A DNA stretch of 37,569 bases from Collinsella sp. (GCA_019414515.1 DXLX01000011.1:1-37569), one strand, 5' to 3'. Counted from the first letter of the stretch, positions 22,108 through 30,599 are shown. Notes: a model not told the origin generated them from the sequence alone. A program made the numbers and translations.

Positions 22108-23328
22108 ATGGATGGTGAAGCGTGCGAAGTTGCGCACAAAGTTGAGCAAAAGCGGGCTTCGAGTGGTTACCGCTGGTTAATATTGCTGTTGACGTGTGGT
22201 CTCTGTTTTTTGGGCAACTTCATGCAGTATCAGGTCGCTGCCTATGCTACGGTCATCATGCCTCAGATGAATATCGACCCTGTCGGATTCTCATCTCTCT
22301 TTCTGGCGCCAATGCTTGCGGCGGTTTTCTTTAGTCTCCCGTTCGGATCACTTGGAGATAGGCTTGGGCCCAAAGTAGTGATACTTGGCGGGTTCTGTGT
22401 TTCTTTAGTCGGCGGCGCTATCAGAATTTTCACCCTATCGAACTATCCTGCTCAACTTGTCTCGATGTTTTGCATCGGCGTGGGGATGGCGGCATTGACT
22501 GCCAATAATGCAAAGACGCTTGGACTTTGGTTTGCAGATAAGACGGATGTTGCGATGGGCATTTACTATGCGGCGACTTGCTTTGGCATTGCGGCGGCGC
22601 AAGCGTCATCGGCGTTTATGTCTTCCGTGCTAATGGGCTATACAGTTGCAGAAGCGTTGTTGGTCGTTCTGACTATCTTCTGGGGTTTATTTGGTAAGAA
22701 CGTACAGCATGACTCACTTATTCCTGATGGCGTTGAGCACGACCAAGCCCTTCTGACTGCTTTTCGTTCGCGTAACGTTTGGCTTTGCGCGATTTGCGCC
22801 GCTTTCTCACTTGCCGCCACGACCGCCTTTTCCGGTGTGCTACCTCAGGCTCTTGAGCTTGTGCGAGGCACCGATGCTTCGACGGCCGGCGAAATGGCGG
22901 CGCTGACAACCGCTGCTGGGATTATCGGCTGCTTGATTGCTCCGATGCTTTACGGTAAATGCCGCCTTGCGCGACCGTATCTTGTGATTGTCGGGCTTCT
23001 TGGCTCTATTTCATTTGCAGTTGCGTGGTTTGCCTCGGGCTTGAAGTCCATGGGGGTATTGCTTGCAGTGTGCGGCATCGTTACGAGCATGATGGGTCCA
23101 GTTGTTCAAGCTCTGCCAGTTTTATTTGTTGAAATCGGCACTCGTTATGCTGGCAGCGCTGGCGGCATTATGGCCGAAGTTAGCCTTTTGGGCTCTTATA
23201 TGCTTCCTATTGGGATTGCGGCTATTTCCGGTTCAGATTACGACAAACAAATGATGCTTATTACTCTGCTTTACGGTCTATCCGTCCTTCCGGTGTTGAT
23301 CGTTCCCGAGGTCAAACACTTTAAATAG
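22108..23328 (+). CDS. MFS permease 2 (paralogue of the preceding permease)
   Basis: This 406-residue, 12-helix major facilitator shares SGYRWLIL, NFMQYQVA, GSLGDRLGPKV, ALELVRGTDAS-TAGEMAA and RYAGSAGGIM with its upstream neighbour. The pair therefore arose by tandem duplication and both copies are intact. The gap to the first permease is 76 nt, so co-transcription is likely; the SD is modest (GAGG at about 10 nt). Two closely related permeases could form separate import and export steps or take related ligands. Lower GC continues to the end of this gene. Confidence 0.88.
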   Translation: MDGEACEVAHKVEQKRASSGYRWLILLLTCGLCFLGNFMQYQVAAYATVIMPQMNIDPVGFSSLFLAPMLAAVFFSLPFGSLGDRLGPKVVILGGFCVSLVGGAIRIFTLSNYPAQLVSMFCIGVGMAALTANNAKTLGLWFADKTDVAMGIYYAATCFGIAAAQASSAFMSSVLMGYTVAEALLVVLTIFWGLFGKNVQHDSLIPDGVEHDQALLTAFRSRNVWLCAICAAFSLAATTAFSGVLPQALELVRGTDASTAGEMAALTTAAGIIGCLIAPMLYGKCRLARPYLVIVGLLGSISFAVAWFASGLKSMGVLLAVCGIVTSMMGPVVQALPVLFVEIGTRYAGSAGGIMAEVSLLGSYMLPIGIAAISGSDYDKQMMLITLLYGLSVLPVLIVPEVKHFK

Positions 23329-23482
23329 GCGCGAGCATATGGATGGATAAAGCCCTCTGGCCATTGCGATTGCCGAGGAATGGATTTCGCTCAATTCGGA
23401 TCTTTGAAGTGGGCTAAACTGTCTTGGTGTTTCACTGAACAACGCCACCTTCTGTTGCGTTGTCGTTAGAAAGGAACCAACC

Positions 23483-23818
23483 ATGTGTGATTGCATCTTC
23501 TGCAAAATTGCCAACCACGAGATCCCCTCGACCGTCGTTTACGAGGACGACCAAGTCATCGCCTTCGACGACCTCAACCCCCAGGCGCCGGTCCACACGC
23601 TCGTGATCCCCAAGAAGCACTACGGCGACATCGCCGACAACGTGCCGGCTGAGACCATGGGCGCCATGGCCCACGCCATCCAGGAGGTTGCCAAGGCCAA
23701 GGGCCTGGAGGACGGCTTCCGCGTCATCTCCAACAAGGGCGTCAACGCCGGCCAGACTGTCATGCACTTCCACATGCACGTCCTCGGCGGCAAGAACCTG
23801 GGCGAGAACCTCATCTGA
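23483..23818 (+). CDS. HIT-family hydrolase (HINT-like)
   Basis: This 111-residue histidine-triad protein shows the catalytic HxHxHxx as HFHMHVLGG (around residues 94-102), plus CIFCKIANHEIPSTVVYED and VIPKKHY, typical of HINT nucleoside phosphoramidases. Cysteines in CDCIFC near the N-terminus match zinc-binding HIT proteins. SD AAAGGA stands 7 nt before the ATG. GC content returns to the genomic level here. It is followed by a terminator and the first acetate kinase gene. Confidence 0.93.
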   Translation: MCDCIFCKIANHEIPSTVVYEDDQVIAFDDLNPQAPVHTLVIPKKHYGDIADNVPAETMGAMAHAIQEVAKAKGLEDGFRVISNKGVNAGQTVMHFHMHVLGGKNLGENLI

Positions 23819-23878
23819 GGACGCCTGCGCCGTGCAATGAAACGGAAGCTGCGGCATCGATAACTTATATATCAACGC

Positions 23879-23912
23879 AATAAACCCGAGCGCGAGGGCG
23901 TTTGGGTTTATT
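23879..23912. terminator. Terminator after the HIT gene
   Basis: AATAAACCC (23879-23887) pairs with GGGTTTATT (23904-23912), with GCGC/GCGT between them. The flanking A/T-rich sequence lets it act in both directions. It also sits in the leader of the first acetate kinase gene. Confidence 0.7.
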
Positions 23913-23965
23913 ATTGAAGCGTATGTAACCTGGCGGCGCCACACCGCCTGTTAGTAGGGAGACAC

Positions 23966-25144
23966 ATGAACGTTCTGGTCGTCAACGCAGGATCTTCGAC
24001 CCTTAAGTATCAGGTCATCGATACCAAGTCCCACAAGGTGTCCGCAAAGGGCTCCTGCGAGCGCGTCTGCTTTACCGGCGGTACCTTCACCCACGCTGCC
24101 AACGGTTCCAAGAAGGTGACCGAGAACATCGAGTTCCCCGACCACAAGGTCGCCATCGAGGTCGTCCTGAAGGACCTCGAGGCCAACGGCGTCAAGATCG
24201 AGGGCATCGGCCACCGTATCGTTCAGGGCGGTTGGTACTTCGGTGATTCCTCCCTCGTCGACGAAGACGTCCTCGCCAAGATCCGCGAGGTCGCCCCGCT
24301 TGCCCCGCTGCACAACAACCCCGAGGCCAACGTTATCGAGTACTGCCTCGAGCAGTATCCCGACCTGCCCAACGTCACGGTCTACGACACTGCTTTCCAC
24401 TTCAATATGCCCGAGGTCGCCAAGACCTACGCTCTGCCCAAGGACGTCTGCGACAAGCTGCACATCCGTAAGTACGGCGCCCACGGCACCAGCTACCGCT
24501 ACATCTCCAAGAAGGTCGCCGAGATGACCAACGGCGAGGCCCGCAAGGTCGTTGTGTGCCATATCGGCTCCGGCGCTTCCCTGTGCGCCATCGAGGACGG
24601 CAGGTGCATGGATACCACTATGGGCCTCACCCCGCTCGACGGCGTCATGATGGGCACCCGCTGCGGCTCCATCGACCCGGCTACCGTGTGCTACCTGCAG
24701 CGCGAGGGCGGTTACACCTTCGACGAGGTCGACGAGATGATGAACAAGAAGTCCGGCCTTTTGGCTGTGACCGGCGGCAAGACTAACGACTGCCGCAACG
24801 TTGAGGAGCTCGCCGCTGCTGGTGACCCCGAGGCTCAGCTCGCCTTCGATATGTTCGTCTACAAGATTGCCGCCAAGGCCGCCGAGATGGCCACCTCCAT
24901 GTGCGGCATGGACACGCTCGTCTTCACCGCCGGCATCGGTGAGCACGCTCCGGCCGTTCGTGCTGGCGTTGCCGACCGTCTGGCCTTTATGGGCGTCAAG
25001 ATGGATCATGCCCGTAACGCCCTGCGTGGCGACGGCGCTTGGTGCCTGTCCGCCAAGGATTCCAAGGTCAAGATCTTCGTCATCCCCACGGACGAGGAGT
25101 TCATGATTGCTTCCGACGTCGAGCGCATCGTCAACGGCAAGTAA
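23966..25144 (+). CDS. ackA: Acetate kinase, copy 1
   Basis: This 392-residue ASKHA kinase forms ATP from acetyl phosphate in fermentation. The family landmarks are visible: NVLVVNAGSSTLKYQ at the N-terminus, GHRIVQGG, PLAPLHNN, VYDTAFH, GTRCGSIDP, TAGIGEHAP and PTDEEFMIASD. Two sites depart from the usual pattern that copy 2 keeps: HGTSYRY in place of HGTSHRY, and HIGSGAS in place of HLGNGAS. Codon choice is strongly C-ending, suggesting high expression. The start is ATG 23966. A probable paralogue follows on the same strand with its own leader, and pta lies convergent downstream. Confidence 0.93.
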   Translation: MNVLVVNAGSSTLKYQVIDTKSHKVSAKGSCERVCFTGGTFTHAANGSKKVTENIEFPDHKVAIEVVLKDLEANGVKIEGIGHRIVQGGWYFGDSSLVDEDVLAKIREVAPLAPLHNNPEANVIEYCLEQYPDLPNVTVYDTAFHFNMPEVAKTYALPKDVCDKLHIRKYGAHGTSYRYISKKVAEMTNGEARKVVVCHIGSGASLCAIEDGRCMDTTMGLTPLDGVMMGTRCGSIDPATVCYLQREGGYTFDEVDEMMNKKSGLLAVTGGKTNDCRNVEELAAAGDPEAQLAFDMFVYKIAAKAAEMATSMCGMDTLVFTAGIGEHAPAVRAGVADRLAFMGVKMDHARNALRGDGAWCLSAKDSKVKIFVIPTDEEFMIASDVERIVNGK

Positions 25145-25158
25145 TTGATGCAAGGGGA

Positions 25159-25196
25159 GGGGACTGGATGGCCTTGTGCCGTTCAGCCCCCTTTTA
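25159..25196 (+). terminator. Probable terminator between the acetate kinase genes
   Basis: GGGG-CTG pairs with CAG-CCCC around an inner GGC/GCC stem, with TTTT following. The stem has a bulge. It makes the two kinase genes separately transcribed or only partly linked. Confidence 0.5.
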
Positions 25197-25211
25197 TGCG
25201 CTTTGAGCGAA

Positions 25212-25257
25212 GAGTTTAATAGATAATTATTGAACTCTGATAACTTCTTATTAAGGA
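25212..25257 (+). promoter_or_regulatory. Palindrome and possible promoter of acetate kinase 2
   Basis: GAGTTTAATA (25212-25221) and TATTGAACTC (25228-25237) form a 10-bp dyad with one mismatch. It overlaps a candidate -35 TTGAAC (25230-25235) followed by TAAGGA at 16 bp. It is a likely operator-type site for the second kinase, on visual evidence only. Confidence 0.4.
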
Positions 25258-25308
25258 TACGGCCGCCTTATAGGTTTGCCGACCGTACTGTAATCACGAA
25301 GGAGTCTC

Positions 25309-26487
25309 ATGAACGTACTTGTTGTCAACGCCGGCAGCTCGAGCCTTAAATATCAGCTTTTGGACACCGATACCCGCGAGGTTTTCGCCAAAGGTAACTG
25401 CGAGCGTATCGGCTCGGAGATGGGCATCTTTGGCCATTCCGAGAACGGTGGCGCCAAGCAGACCGAGGAGATTCCCTTCCCTGATCATCGCTCTGCCATC
25501 GCGCGCGTGCTCGAGGAGCTCGAGAAGACCGATTTTACGATCGACGGCATCGGCCACCGTATCGTTCAGGGCGGCTGGTACTTCGATGATTCCGCGGTCG
25601 TCGACGATGAGGTCATGGCCAAGATCCTTGAGGTGGCGCCGCTCGCCCCGCTGCACAACTACGGCGAAGCTGCGGCGATTGAGTACTGCCGCGAGAAGTA
25701 TCCGGAGCTGCCCAATGTGGCCGTCTTCGACACGTCGTTCCATATGACGATGCCCGAGGTCGCCTACACCTATGCACTGCCCAAGGACGTGTGCGACAAG
25801 TATCACGTGCGCAAGTACGGCGCCCACGGCACGAGCCACCGTTACGAGTGGATGATGGCCAAGGAGATCCTGGGCACGCGCTGCCACCGTCTGCTTTCGT
25901 GCCACCTGGGCAACGGCGCCTCGCTCGCCGCTATTGAGGACGGCGTGTGCCGCGATACCACGATGGGCCTCACGCCGCTCGACGGCCTGATGATGGGCAC
26001 CCGTTGCGGTTCCATCGACCCGGCCACCGTGTGCTACCTGCAGCGCGAGGGCGGCTACAGCTACCAGGAAGTCGACGACATGATGAACAAGCAGTCCGGT
26101 CTGCTTGCCATCTCGGGTATCTCCAACGACGCCCGCGACATCCGCACGCGCGCCTCCGAGGGTGACGAGCGCTGCCTGCTCGCCTTCGACATGTTCGCCT
26201 ACAAGGCCATGCAGCAGGCCGGTTCCATGATTGCCTCCATGGCGGGCGTGGACACCATTACCTTTACTGCCGGCATCGGCGAGAACGACTGGTCGATCCG
26301 CAAGGCTTTCTGCGACTGCTTTGAGTGGCTGGGCGTGCGCATCGACAACAATAAGAACCGCGAGGCCGTGGGCAACGGCCCGCAGGTCATCAGCGCTGCC
26401 GGCTCCGCCGTCACGGTCATGGTCATCCCCACCGACGAGGAATACATGATCGCCCACGACGTCGAGCGTCTGACCGGTAGCAACTAG
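25309..26487 (+). CDS. ackA: Acetate kinase, copy 2
   Basis: This 392-residue acetate kinase is the same length as copy 1 and very similar along its length (the shared stretches GHRIVQGGWYF and TRCGSIDPATVCYLQREGGY are near-identical). It keeps consensus HGTSHRY and HLGNGAS. GIGENDWSIR replaces GIGEHAPAVR. Start ATG 25309 has SD GAAGGAG upstream. The tandem copy is complete, with no stop or frameshift. It may serve a different condition or a different short-chain acyl phosphate (propionyl or butyryl kinases share this fold), but acetate kinase is the plain reading. Confidence 0.93.
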   Translation: MNVLVVNAGSSSLKYQLLDTDTREVFAKGNCERIGSEMGIFGHSENGGAKQTEEIPFPDHRSAIARVLEELEKTDFTIDGIGHRIVQGGWYFDDSAVVDDEVMAKILEVAPLAPLHNYGEAAAIEYCREKYPELPNVAVFDTSFHMTMPEVAYTYALPKDVCDKYHVRKYGAHGTSHRYEWMMAKEILGTRCHRLLSCHLGNGASLAAIEDGVCRDTTMGLTPLDGLMMGTRCGSIDPATVCYLQREGGYSYQEVDDMMNKQSGLLAISGISNDARDIRTRASEGDERCLLAFDMFAYKAMQQAGSMIASMAGVDTITFTAGIGENDWSIRKAFCDCFEWLGVRIDNNKNREAVGNGPQVISAAGSAVTVMVIPTDEEYMIAHDVERLTGSN

Positions 26488-26777
26488 CGCATTCGTCTGC
26501 AATTGAGAGAAAGGCCTCCAGAGCAACGAGCTCCGGAGGCCTTATTTGATGGACGAGACGAGCGGGGCGGAAACTCCATCCCACAATCAGCCTCCAAACC
26601 GGGACACATTTTCCGGAAGGCCAGAAATCGGAACGCAGTCTATCTTATGGCTCCAAAGTGGTCATTACCTGCAACGCATACGCTCTCAGCAACGTCGCCC
26701 ATCCATCCAAATTCTCAGCCCCTGCTCGTAGCCAAGCCGCCGTCCACCCCAGATTCCCTGAATGCCACGTGATAGTA
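26488..26777. other. Non-coding stretch between acetate kinase 2 and the Pta-side repeat
   Basis: After the kinase terminator (26511-26543) some 230 bp have no convincing gene, SD or repeat. A short + frame exists here but overlaps the terminator, starts without an SD and has no recognisable sequence. Codon composition is unlike the neighbours, so this is likely degraded or inserted DNA. Confidence 0.5.
26511..26543 (+). terminator. Terminator of acetate kinase 2
   Basis: AAGGCCTCC-A-GAGC pairs with GCTC-C-GGAGGCCTT (13 of 14 pairs, 5-nt loop AACGA), flanked by A and T residues. Confidence 0.85.
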
Positions 26778-26910
26778 GAAGGCCGCACAGGTTAACCCCT
26801 GAAAACATTCCGCACTGACCAGAAACGCCCCCGTTCGTAGCTCCGAAGGAGCAGAACGGGGGCGTTTCATTGGTCGAGGACGTTTTCAGGGGTTAACCTG
26901 TGCGGCCTTC
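26778..26910. repeat. Nested long inverted repeat after pta
   Basis: Perfect 29-bp outer arms (26778-26806 and 26882-26910; outer end GAAGGCCGCACAGG, inner end ACCCCTGAAAAC) enclose a second perfect 15-bp hairpin GAAACGCCCCCGTTC / GAACGGGGGCGTTTC (26822-26836, 26854-26868). Its own loop holds GCTCC-GAA-GGAGC. GACCA/TGGTC extends the inner stem with a 2-nt bulge. Read on the minus strand it begins 15 nt after the pta stop codon. It occupies the junction of two convergent genes. Confidence 0.9.
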
Positions 26911-26925
26911 GGGCGAGTACGTCCG

Positions 26926-27906
26926 CTACTCAGCCATCTGAGCCTGGACGGCGGTGATGGCCACGACACCCACGATGTCGTCGGCAGAGCAGCCGCGCGA
27001 CAGGTCGTTGACCGGCTTGGCGATGCCCTGCAGGATGGGGCCGTAGGCGTCGGCACCGGCGAAGCGCTGGACCAGCTTGTAGCCGATGTTGCCGGCCTCG
27101 AGGTCGGGGAACACGAGCACGTTGGCCTTACCGGCGACAGAGGAGCCGGGGGCCTTGAGCTGGGCGACGGTGGGGACGATAGCGGCATCGAGCTGCAGGT
27201 CGCCGTCGATGGCGAGCTCGGGGGCCTTCTCCTTGCAGAACTTCACGGCTTCCTGGACCTTCTTGGCAACCTCGCCGCCGGCGGAGCCCATGGTGGAGTA
27301 GGAGAGCATGGCCACGTGCGGCTCGACATTGCCCATGAAGGTGGACCAGGAGTGAGCGGAGGCAATGGCAATCTCGGAGAGCTCGTCAGAGGACGGGTTG
27401 ATGTTGAGGCCGCAGTCGGCAAAGATCAGCGTGCCGTCGGTGCCAAACTGCGGGGTGTCGGTGCACATCACGAAGAAGGCCGAGACCAGCTTGGTGCCCG
27501 GGGCGGTCTTGAGGATCTGCAGCGCGGGGCGCAGGGTGTCGGCGGTGGAGTGGCAGGCGCCGGAGACCAGGCCGTCGGCATCGCCCATCTTGACCATCAT
27601 GGTGCCAAAGTAGGTGGCGTCCATCACCTGGGCGCGAGCCTGCTCGATGGTGACGCCCTTCTTGGCGCGGAGCTCGGCAAACTTCTGCGCGTACTCCTCG
27701 TGCTTCTCGGCGTTGCGCGGGTCGATGACGGTGGCGCCGGGAACGTTGATGTCATCGGGGTTGCCCAGGATGACGATGTTGGCCAGGCCCTCCTCGATGA
27801 TCTTGTTCGCCGCGACGATGGTGCGCGGGTCTTCGCCCTCGGGCAGGACGATGGTCTTAAGGTCGGCCTTGGCGGCAGACTTCATACGGTTTAGGAAATC
27901 GCTCAT
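26926..27906 (-). CDS. pta: Phosphate acetyltransferase
   Basis: This 326-residue single-domain Pta converts acetyl-CoA and phosphate to acetyl phosphate, the substrate for the acetate kinases opposite. Family landmarks: KTIVLPEGEDPRTIVAANKI, MVKMGDADGLVSGACHSTADTLRPALQI, ADCGLNINPSSDELSEIAI, MLSYSTMGSAGG and ANVLVFPDLEAGNIGYKLVQ. Length equals the short Pta class; it has no DRTGG or N-terminal regulatory domain. Start ATG 27906 has AAGGAG 4 nt upstream. Pta converges on ackA rather than sharing an operon, which is the less common arrangement. Confidence 0.96.
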   Translation of the reverse strand: MSDFLNRMKSAAKADLKTIVLPEGEDPRTIVAANKIIEEGLANIVILGNPDDINVPGATVIDPRNAEKHEEYAQKFAELRAKKGVTIEQARAQVMDATYFGTMMVKMGDADGLVSGACHSTADTLRPALQILKTAPGTKLVSAFFVMCTDTPQFGTDGTLIFADCGLNINPSSDELSEIAIASAHSWSTFMGNVEPHVAMLSYSTMGSAGGEVAKKVQEAVKFCKEKAPELAIDGDLQLDAAIVPTVAQLKAPGSSVAGKANVLVFPDLEAGNIGYKLVQRFAGADAYGPILQGIAKPVNDLSRGCSADDIVGVVAITAVQAQMAE

Positions 27907-27959
27907 GTTACTCCTTACAAGCGTTCCGCTAAGCTCCAGGCCCTCGGCTGTACACGAAT

Positions 27960-27981
27960 AAACCCGCTGCTAGCGGGTTTA
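27960..27981. terminator. Hairpin in the pta leader
   Basis: AAACCCGC-TGCTA-GCGGGTTT has a perfect 8-bp stem and flanking A/T. It lies between the pta start and its putative promoter, so it may be a 5'-leader attenuator rather than a true gene-end terminator. Confidence 0.45.
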
Positions 27982-28033
27982 CCTTTCAATTATGTACGCC
28001 GCGGTGCTTGAGCTTTCCTTGTGTGGCAAGCTC

Positions 28034-28059
28034 ATTATAGGACGCATTAGCGCTATAAT
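28034..28059. promoter_or_regulatory. Back-to-back promoters of pta and glf
   Basis: A consensus TATAAT is on the + strand (28054-28059, toward glf), and another on the - strand (28034-28039, toward pta), 14 bp apart. The divergent starts would overlap or compete. The -35 elements are weak for both. Downstream toward glf a hairpin, CTCGAA-GAATG-TTCGAG, and AAAAGCC/GGCTTTT lie in the glf leader. Confidence 0.5.
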
Positions 28060-28137
28060 CGCTCTGATAAATATGTCTCGAAGAATGTTCGAGAAAAGCC
28101 CAGCTAACGAGCCCGTGGCTTTTGACAAGGAGTATCG

Positions 28138-29340
28138 ATGCAGATTACCTCAGGCCTGCCTGAAGGCTTTAACGCCGGCGCGTACGACATGATTGTCGTC
28201 GGTGCTGGATATGCCGGTGCCGTTTGCGCCCGCCGTCTTGCCGAGACCATCGGCTATCGTGTTGCCGTTTTGGAGCGCCGTAGCCACATTGCGGGCAATG
28301 CCTATGACTGCACTGACGAGGCCGGAATCCTGATCCACGAGTACGGTCCGCATATCTATCACACTTTTAACGAGCGCGTGCACAATTTCCTGTCGCGCTT
28401 TACCAAGTGGACGGATTATCAGCACAAGGTGCTCGCCAACATCAACGGTACCCTTATGCCCGTGCCCTTCAACCATGCGAGTCTCAAGCTCGCCTTTGGT
28501 GACGAGCGCGGCGAGGAGCTGTATCAGAAGCTCGTGGAGACCTTTGGCAAGGATGTCAAGGTGCCCATTATGGAGCTGCGTAAGAAGAACGACCCGGATC
28601 TTGCCGAGGTCGCCGATTACGTCTACGAGAACGTCTTTTTGCATTACACCATGAAGCAGTGGGGCCAGACGCCCGATCAGATCGATCCCTCGATCACCGG
28701 CCGCGTTCCCGTCTTTGTGGGCGATGATGACCGCTACTTCCCGCAAGCTCCCTTCCAGGGCATGCCGCAGGAGGGCTACACGGCGCTCTTTGAGCACATG
28801 CTCGACCACGACCTGATCGACGTGTTCTGCGACGTGGACGCCCGCGATCTCTTTGAGATCGACGAGACCACCGTCAAGATCGACGGCAAGGTCTATGGTG
28901 GCGAGATTGTCTACACCGGTCCGCTCGATGAGCTGTTCAATCTCGATCTGGGCGCGCTACCGTACCGCACGCTCGACATGAAGTTCGAGACGCTCGATAT
29001 GGACCAGTTCCAGCCCGTGGGTACCGTCAACTACACCACGAGCGAGGACTACACGCGCATTACCGAGTTCAAGAACATGACCGGTCAGATCCTGCCCGGC
29101 AAGACCACCATCATGAAGGAGTATTCCAAGGCCTATACGCCCGGCTCGGGCGAGACGCCGTACTACGCCATTCTTGAGCCCGAGAACCGTGAGCTCTATG
29201 AGCGCTATCTTGAGCGCGTCCAGAACCTGACGAACTTCCACCCGGTGGGTCGTCTGGCCGAGTATCGTTACTACGATATGGACGCTGTGACCAATTCCGC
29301 CCTCGATCTTTCGGATGAGATTATCGCCTGCCATGCATAA
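28138..29340 (+). CDS. glf: UDP-galactopyranose mutase
   Basis: This 400-residue flavoenzyme interconverts UDP-galactopyranose and UDP-galactofuranose, giving Galf for surface polysaccharides. It has the FAD motif MIVVGAGYAGAVCARRLAE (22-27 GAGYAG), GNAYDC, HEYGPHIYHT, and the substrate-binding WTDYQHKV and NVFLHYTMKQWGQTPDQID. The C-terminal end shows YYAILEPENRELYERYLE and VGRLAEYRYYDMDAV, a typical Glf ending. The start ATG is preceded by AAGGAG. The GT2 gene overlaps its last 8 nt, so the two likely act in the same glycan pathway. Confidence 0.96.
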   Translation: MQITSGLPEGFNAGAYDMIVVGAGYAGAVCARRLAETIGYRVAVLERRSHIAGNAYDCTDEAGILIHEYGPHIYHTFNERVHNFLSRFTKWTDYQHKVLANINGTLMPVPFNHASLKLAFGDERGEELYQKLVETFGKDVKVPIMELRKKNDPDLAEVADYVYENVFLHYTMKQWGQTPDQIDPSITGRVPVFVGDDDRYFPQAPFQGMPQEGYTALFEHMLDHDLIDVFCDVDARDLFEIDETTVKIDGKVYGGEIVYTGPLDELFNLDLGALPYRTLDMKFETLDMDQFQPVGTVNYTTSEDYTRITEFKNMTGQILPGKTTIMKEYSKAYTPGSGETPYYAILEPENRELYERYLERVQNLTNFHPVGRLAEYRYYDMDAVTNSALDLSDEIIACHA

Positions 29341-30364
29341 AGTCATAACATTCGGTATTCCCTCGTATAACGCCGCCAAGGACATGGACCATTGCATCAC
29401 CTCCATCTTGGAGGGGAGCAATTACGCCACCGATATCGAGATTATCGTAGTGGACGACGGCTCCAAGGACGAGACGGCCGATAAGGCCGACGAGTGGGAG
29501 GCACGTTATCCCGGTATCATTCGCGCGGTGCACCAGGAGAACGGCGGCCACGGTATTGCCGTCCTTTCGGGTCTGCGCGAGGCACAGGGCACCTACTACA
29601 AGGTCGTCGACTCGGATGACTGGCTCGATGCTGCGGCTCTTTCGACTATGCTGTCGATTCTGCGTGGCTTTGAAGAGCGTGACCAGCGCGTTGACCTGTT
29701 TATCTCGAACTACGTGTACGAGAAGGTTTACGAGGGCACGCATACCGCTATTGGCTACAAATTTGCCCTGCCGCGCAAAAAGATCTTTTCCTGGGATCAG
29801 ATCGGTCATTTCCGCCTGGACCAGAACCTACTCATGCACAGCCTGTGCTATCGCACGGATGTGCTGCGCGAGTCCAACCTTCCCATGCCGCCGCACACGT
29901 TCTATGTGGACAACATCTACGCCTACGTGCCGCTGCCGCGTTGCAAGACCATGTACTACGCCGACATCGACCTCTATCGCTACTTTATCGGTCGCGAGGG
30001 CCAGAGTGTCAACGAGGCCACGATGGTCAAGCGTCTGGACCAGCAGTTCCGTGTGACGCGCATCATGATGGAGTCGTACCACCTGTACAGCGATGTTGAG
30101 TCGTCGCGTCTGCGCTCGTACATGATGGGCTATTTCACCATGATGATGGCGATCTGCTCGGTGCTCACCAAGCTTTCCGAGGAAGATTGCGCCGACGAGC
30201 GCCTAAAGACGCTGTGGAATGATTTGAAGGCCTACGACGAGCGCATGTATCGTCGTGCCCGCTACGGCGTGGTCGGGTTCTTCACCAATCTGCGCGGACG
30301 GGCCGGAGACAAAACCACACTCGGCCTATACCGTCTTGCCTCAAAGATCTTCAAATTCAACTAG
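29333..30364 (+). CDS. Family 2 glycosyltransferase
   Basis: This GT2 enzyme of about 343 residues is probably cytosolic. The N-terminal GT-A fold shows ITFGIPSYNAAKDMDHCITSIL, EIIVVDDGSKDETADKADEW, GHGIAVLSGLREAQGTYYKVVDSDDWLD (the DxD-like metal motif). The C-terminal half is helical with no clear membrane span. The ATG at 29333 overlaps the glf stop (ATGCATAA), implying translational coupling; an in-frame ATG at 29315 is possible and neither has an obvious SD. Together with glf it probably builds a galactofuranose-containing surface glycan. The acceptor is unknown. Confidence 0.9.
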   Translation: MHKVITFGIPSYNAAKDMDHCITSILEGSNYATDIEIIVVDDGSKDETADKADEWEARYPGIIRAVHQENGGHGIAVLSGLREAQGTYYKVVDSDDWLDAAALSTMLSILRGFEERDQRVDLFISNYVYEKVYEGTHTAIGYKFALPRKKIFSWDQIGHFRLDQNLLMHSLCYRTDVLRESNLPMPPHTFYVDNIYAYVPLPRCKTMYYADIDLYRYFIGREGQSVNEATMVKRLDQQFRVTRIMMESYHLYSDVESSRLRSYMMGYFTMMMAICSVLTKLSEEDCADERLKTLWNDLKAYDERMYRRARYGVVGFFTNLRGRAGDKTTLGLYRLASKIFKFN

Positions 30365-30396
30365 CTGCCGAGTAATCGCTGCTGATAGGTTGACTG

Positions 30397-30506
30397 GGCC
30401 CCTTGGCCTTTAGTTTGCTACTGCGAACAGTCCTGCTCGCACGGAAAGCACATTAAGTGCTTTCCGGCTCGTGCGGAACTTGTATCAAACTAAAGGCCAA
30501 GGGGCC
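30397..30506 (+). repeat. Hairpin element A (21-bp perfect arms, conserved core)
   Basis: The outer arms 30397-30417 and 30486-30506 are perfectly complementary (GGCCCCTTGGCCTTTAG then TTTG). The 68-nt core (30418-30485) holds AGTCC/GGAACT, CGCACG/CGTGCG and an inner stem GAAAGCAC-ATTAA-GTGCTTTC. It begins 32 nt after the GT2 stop codon and is oriented with that gene. The core matches element B in reverse complement. Confidence 0.92.
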
Positions 30507-30599
30507 TCTGCTATAAGAATCGATTGTCAGTTTATTTGAATTTGAAGATCTTCGACGCGCGGTACACAGGGGCCTGGGCTGAAAAGAATCTGGTTGGTA

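Noticed and set aside
23951..26526. Long minus-strand frames opposite both acetate kinase genes
   Set aside because: Both are shadows of high-GC coding DNA. They resemble each other only because the sense genes are paralogues.
26503..26772. Short plus-strand frame after acetate kinase 2
   Set aside because: It begins inside the terminator region, lacks a ribosome site and has no recognisable or biased sequence.
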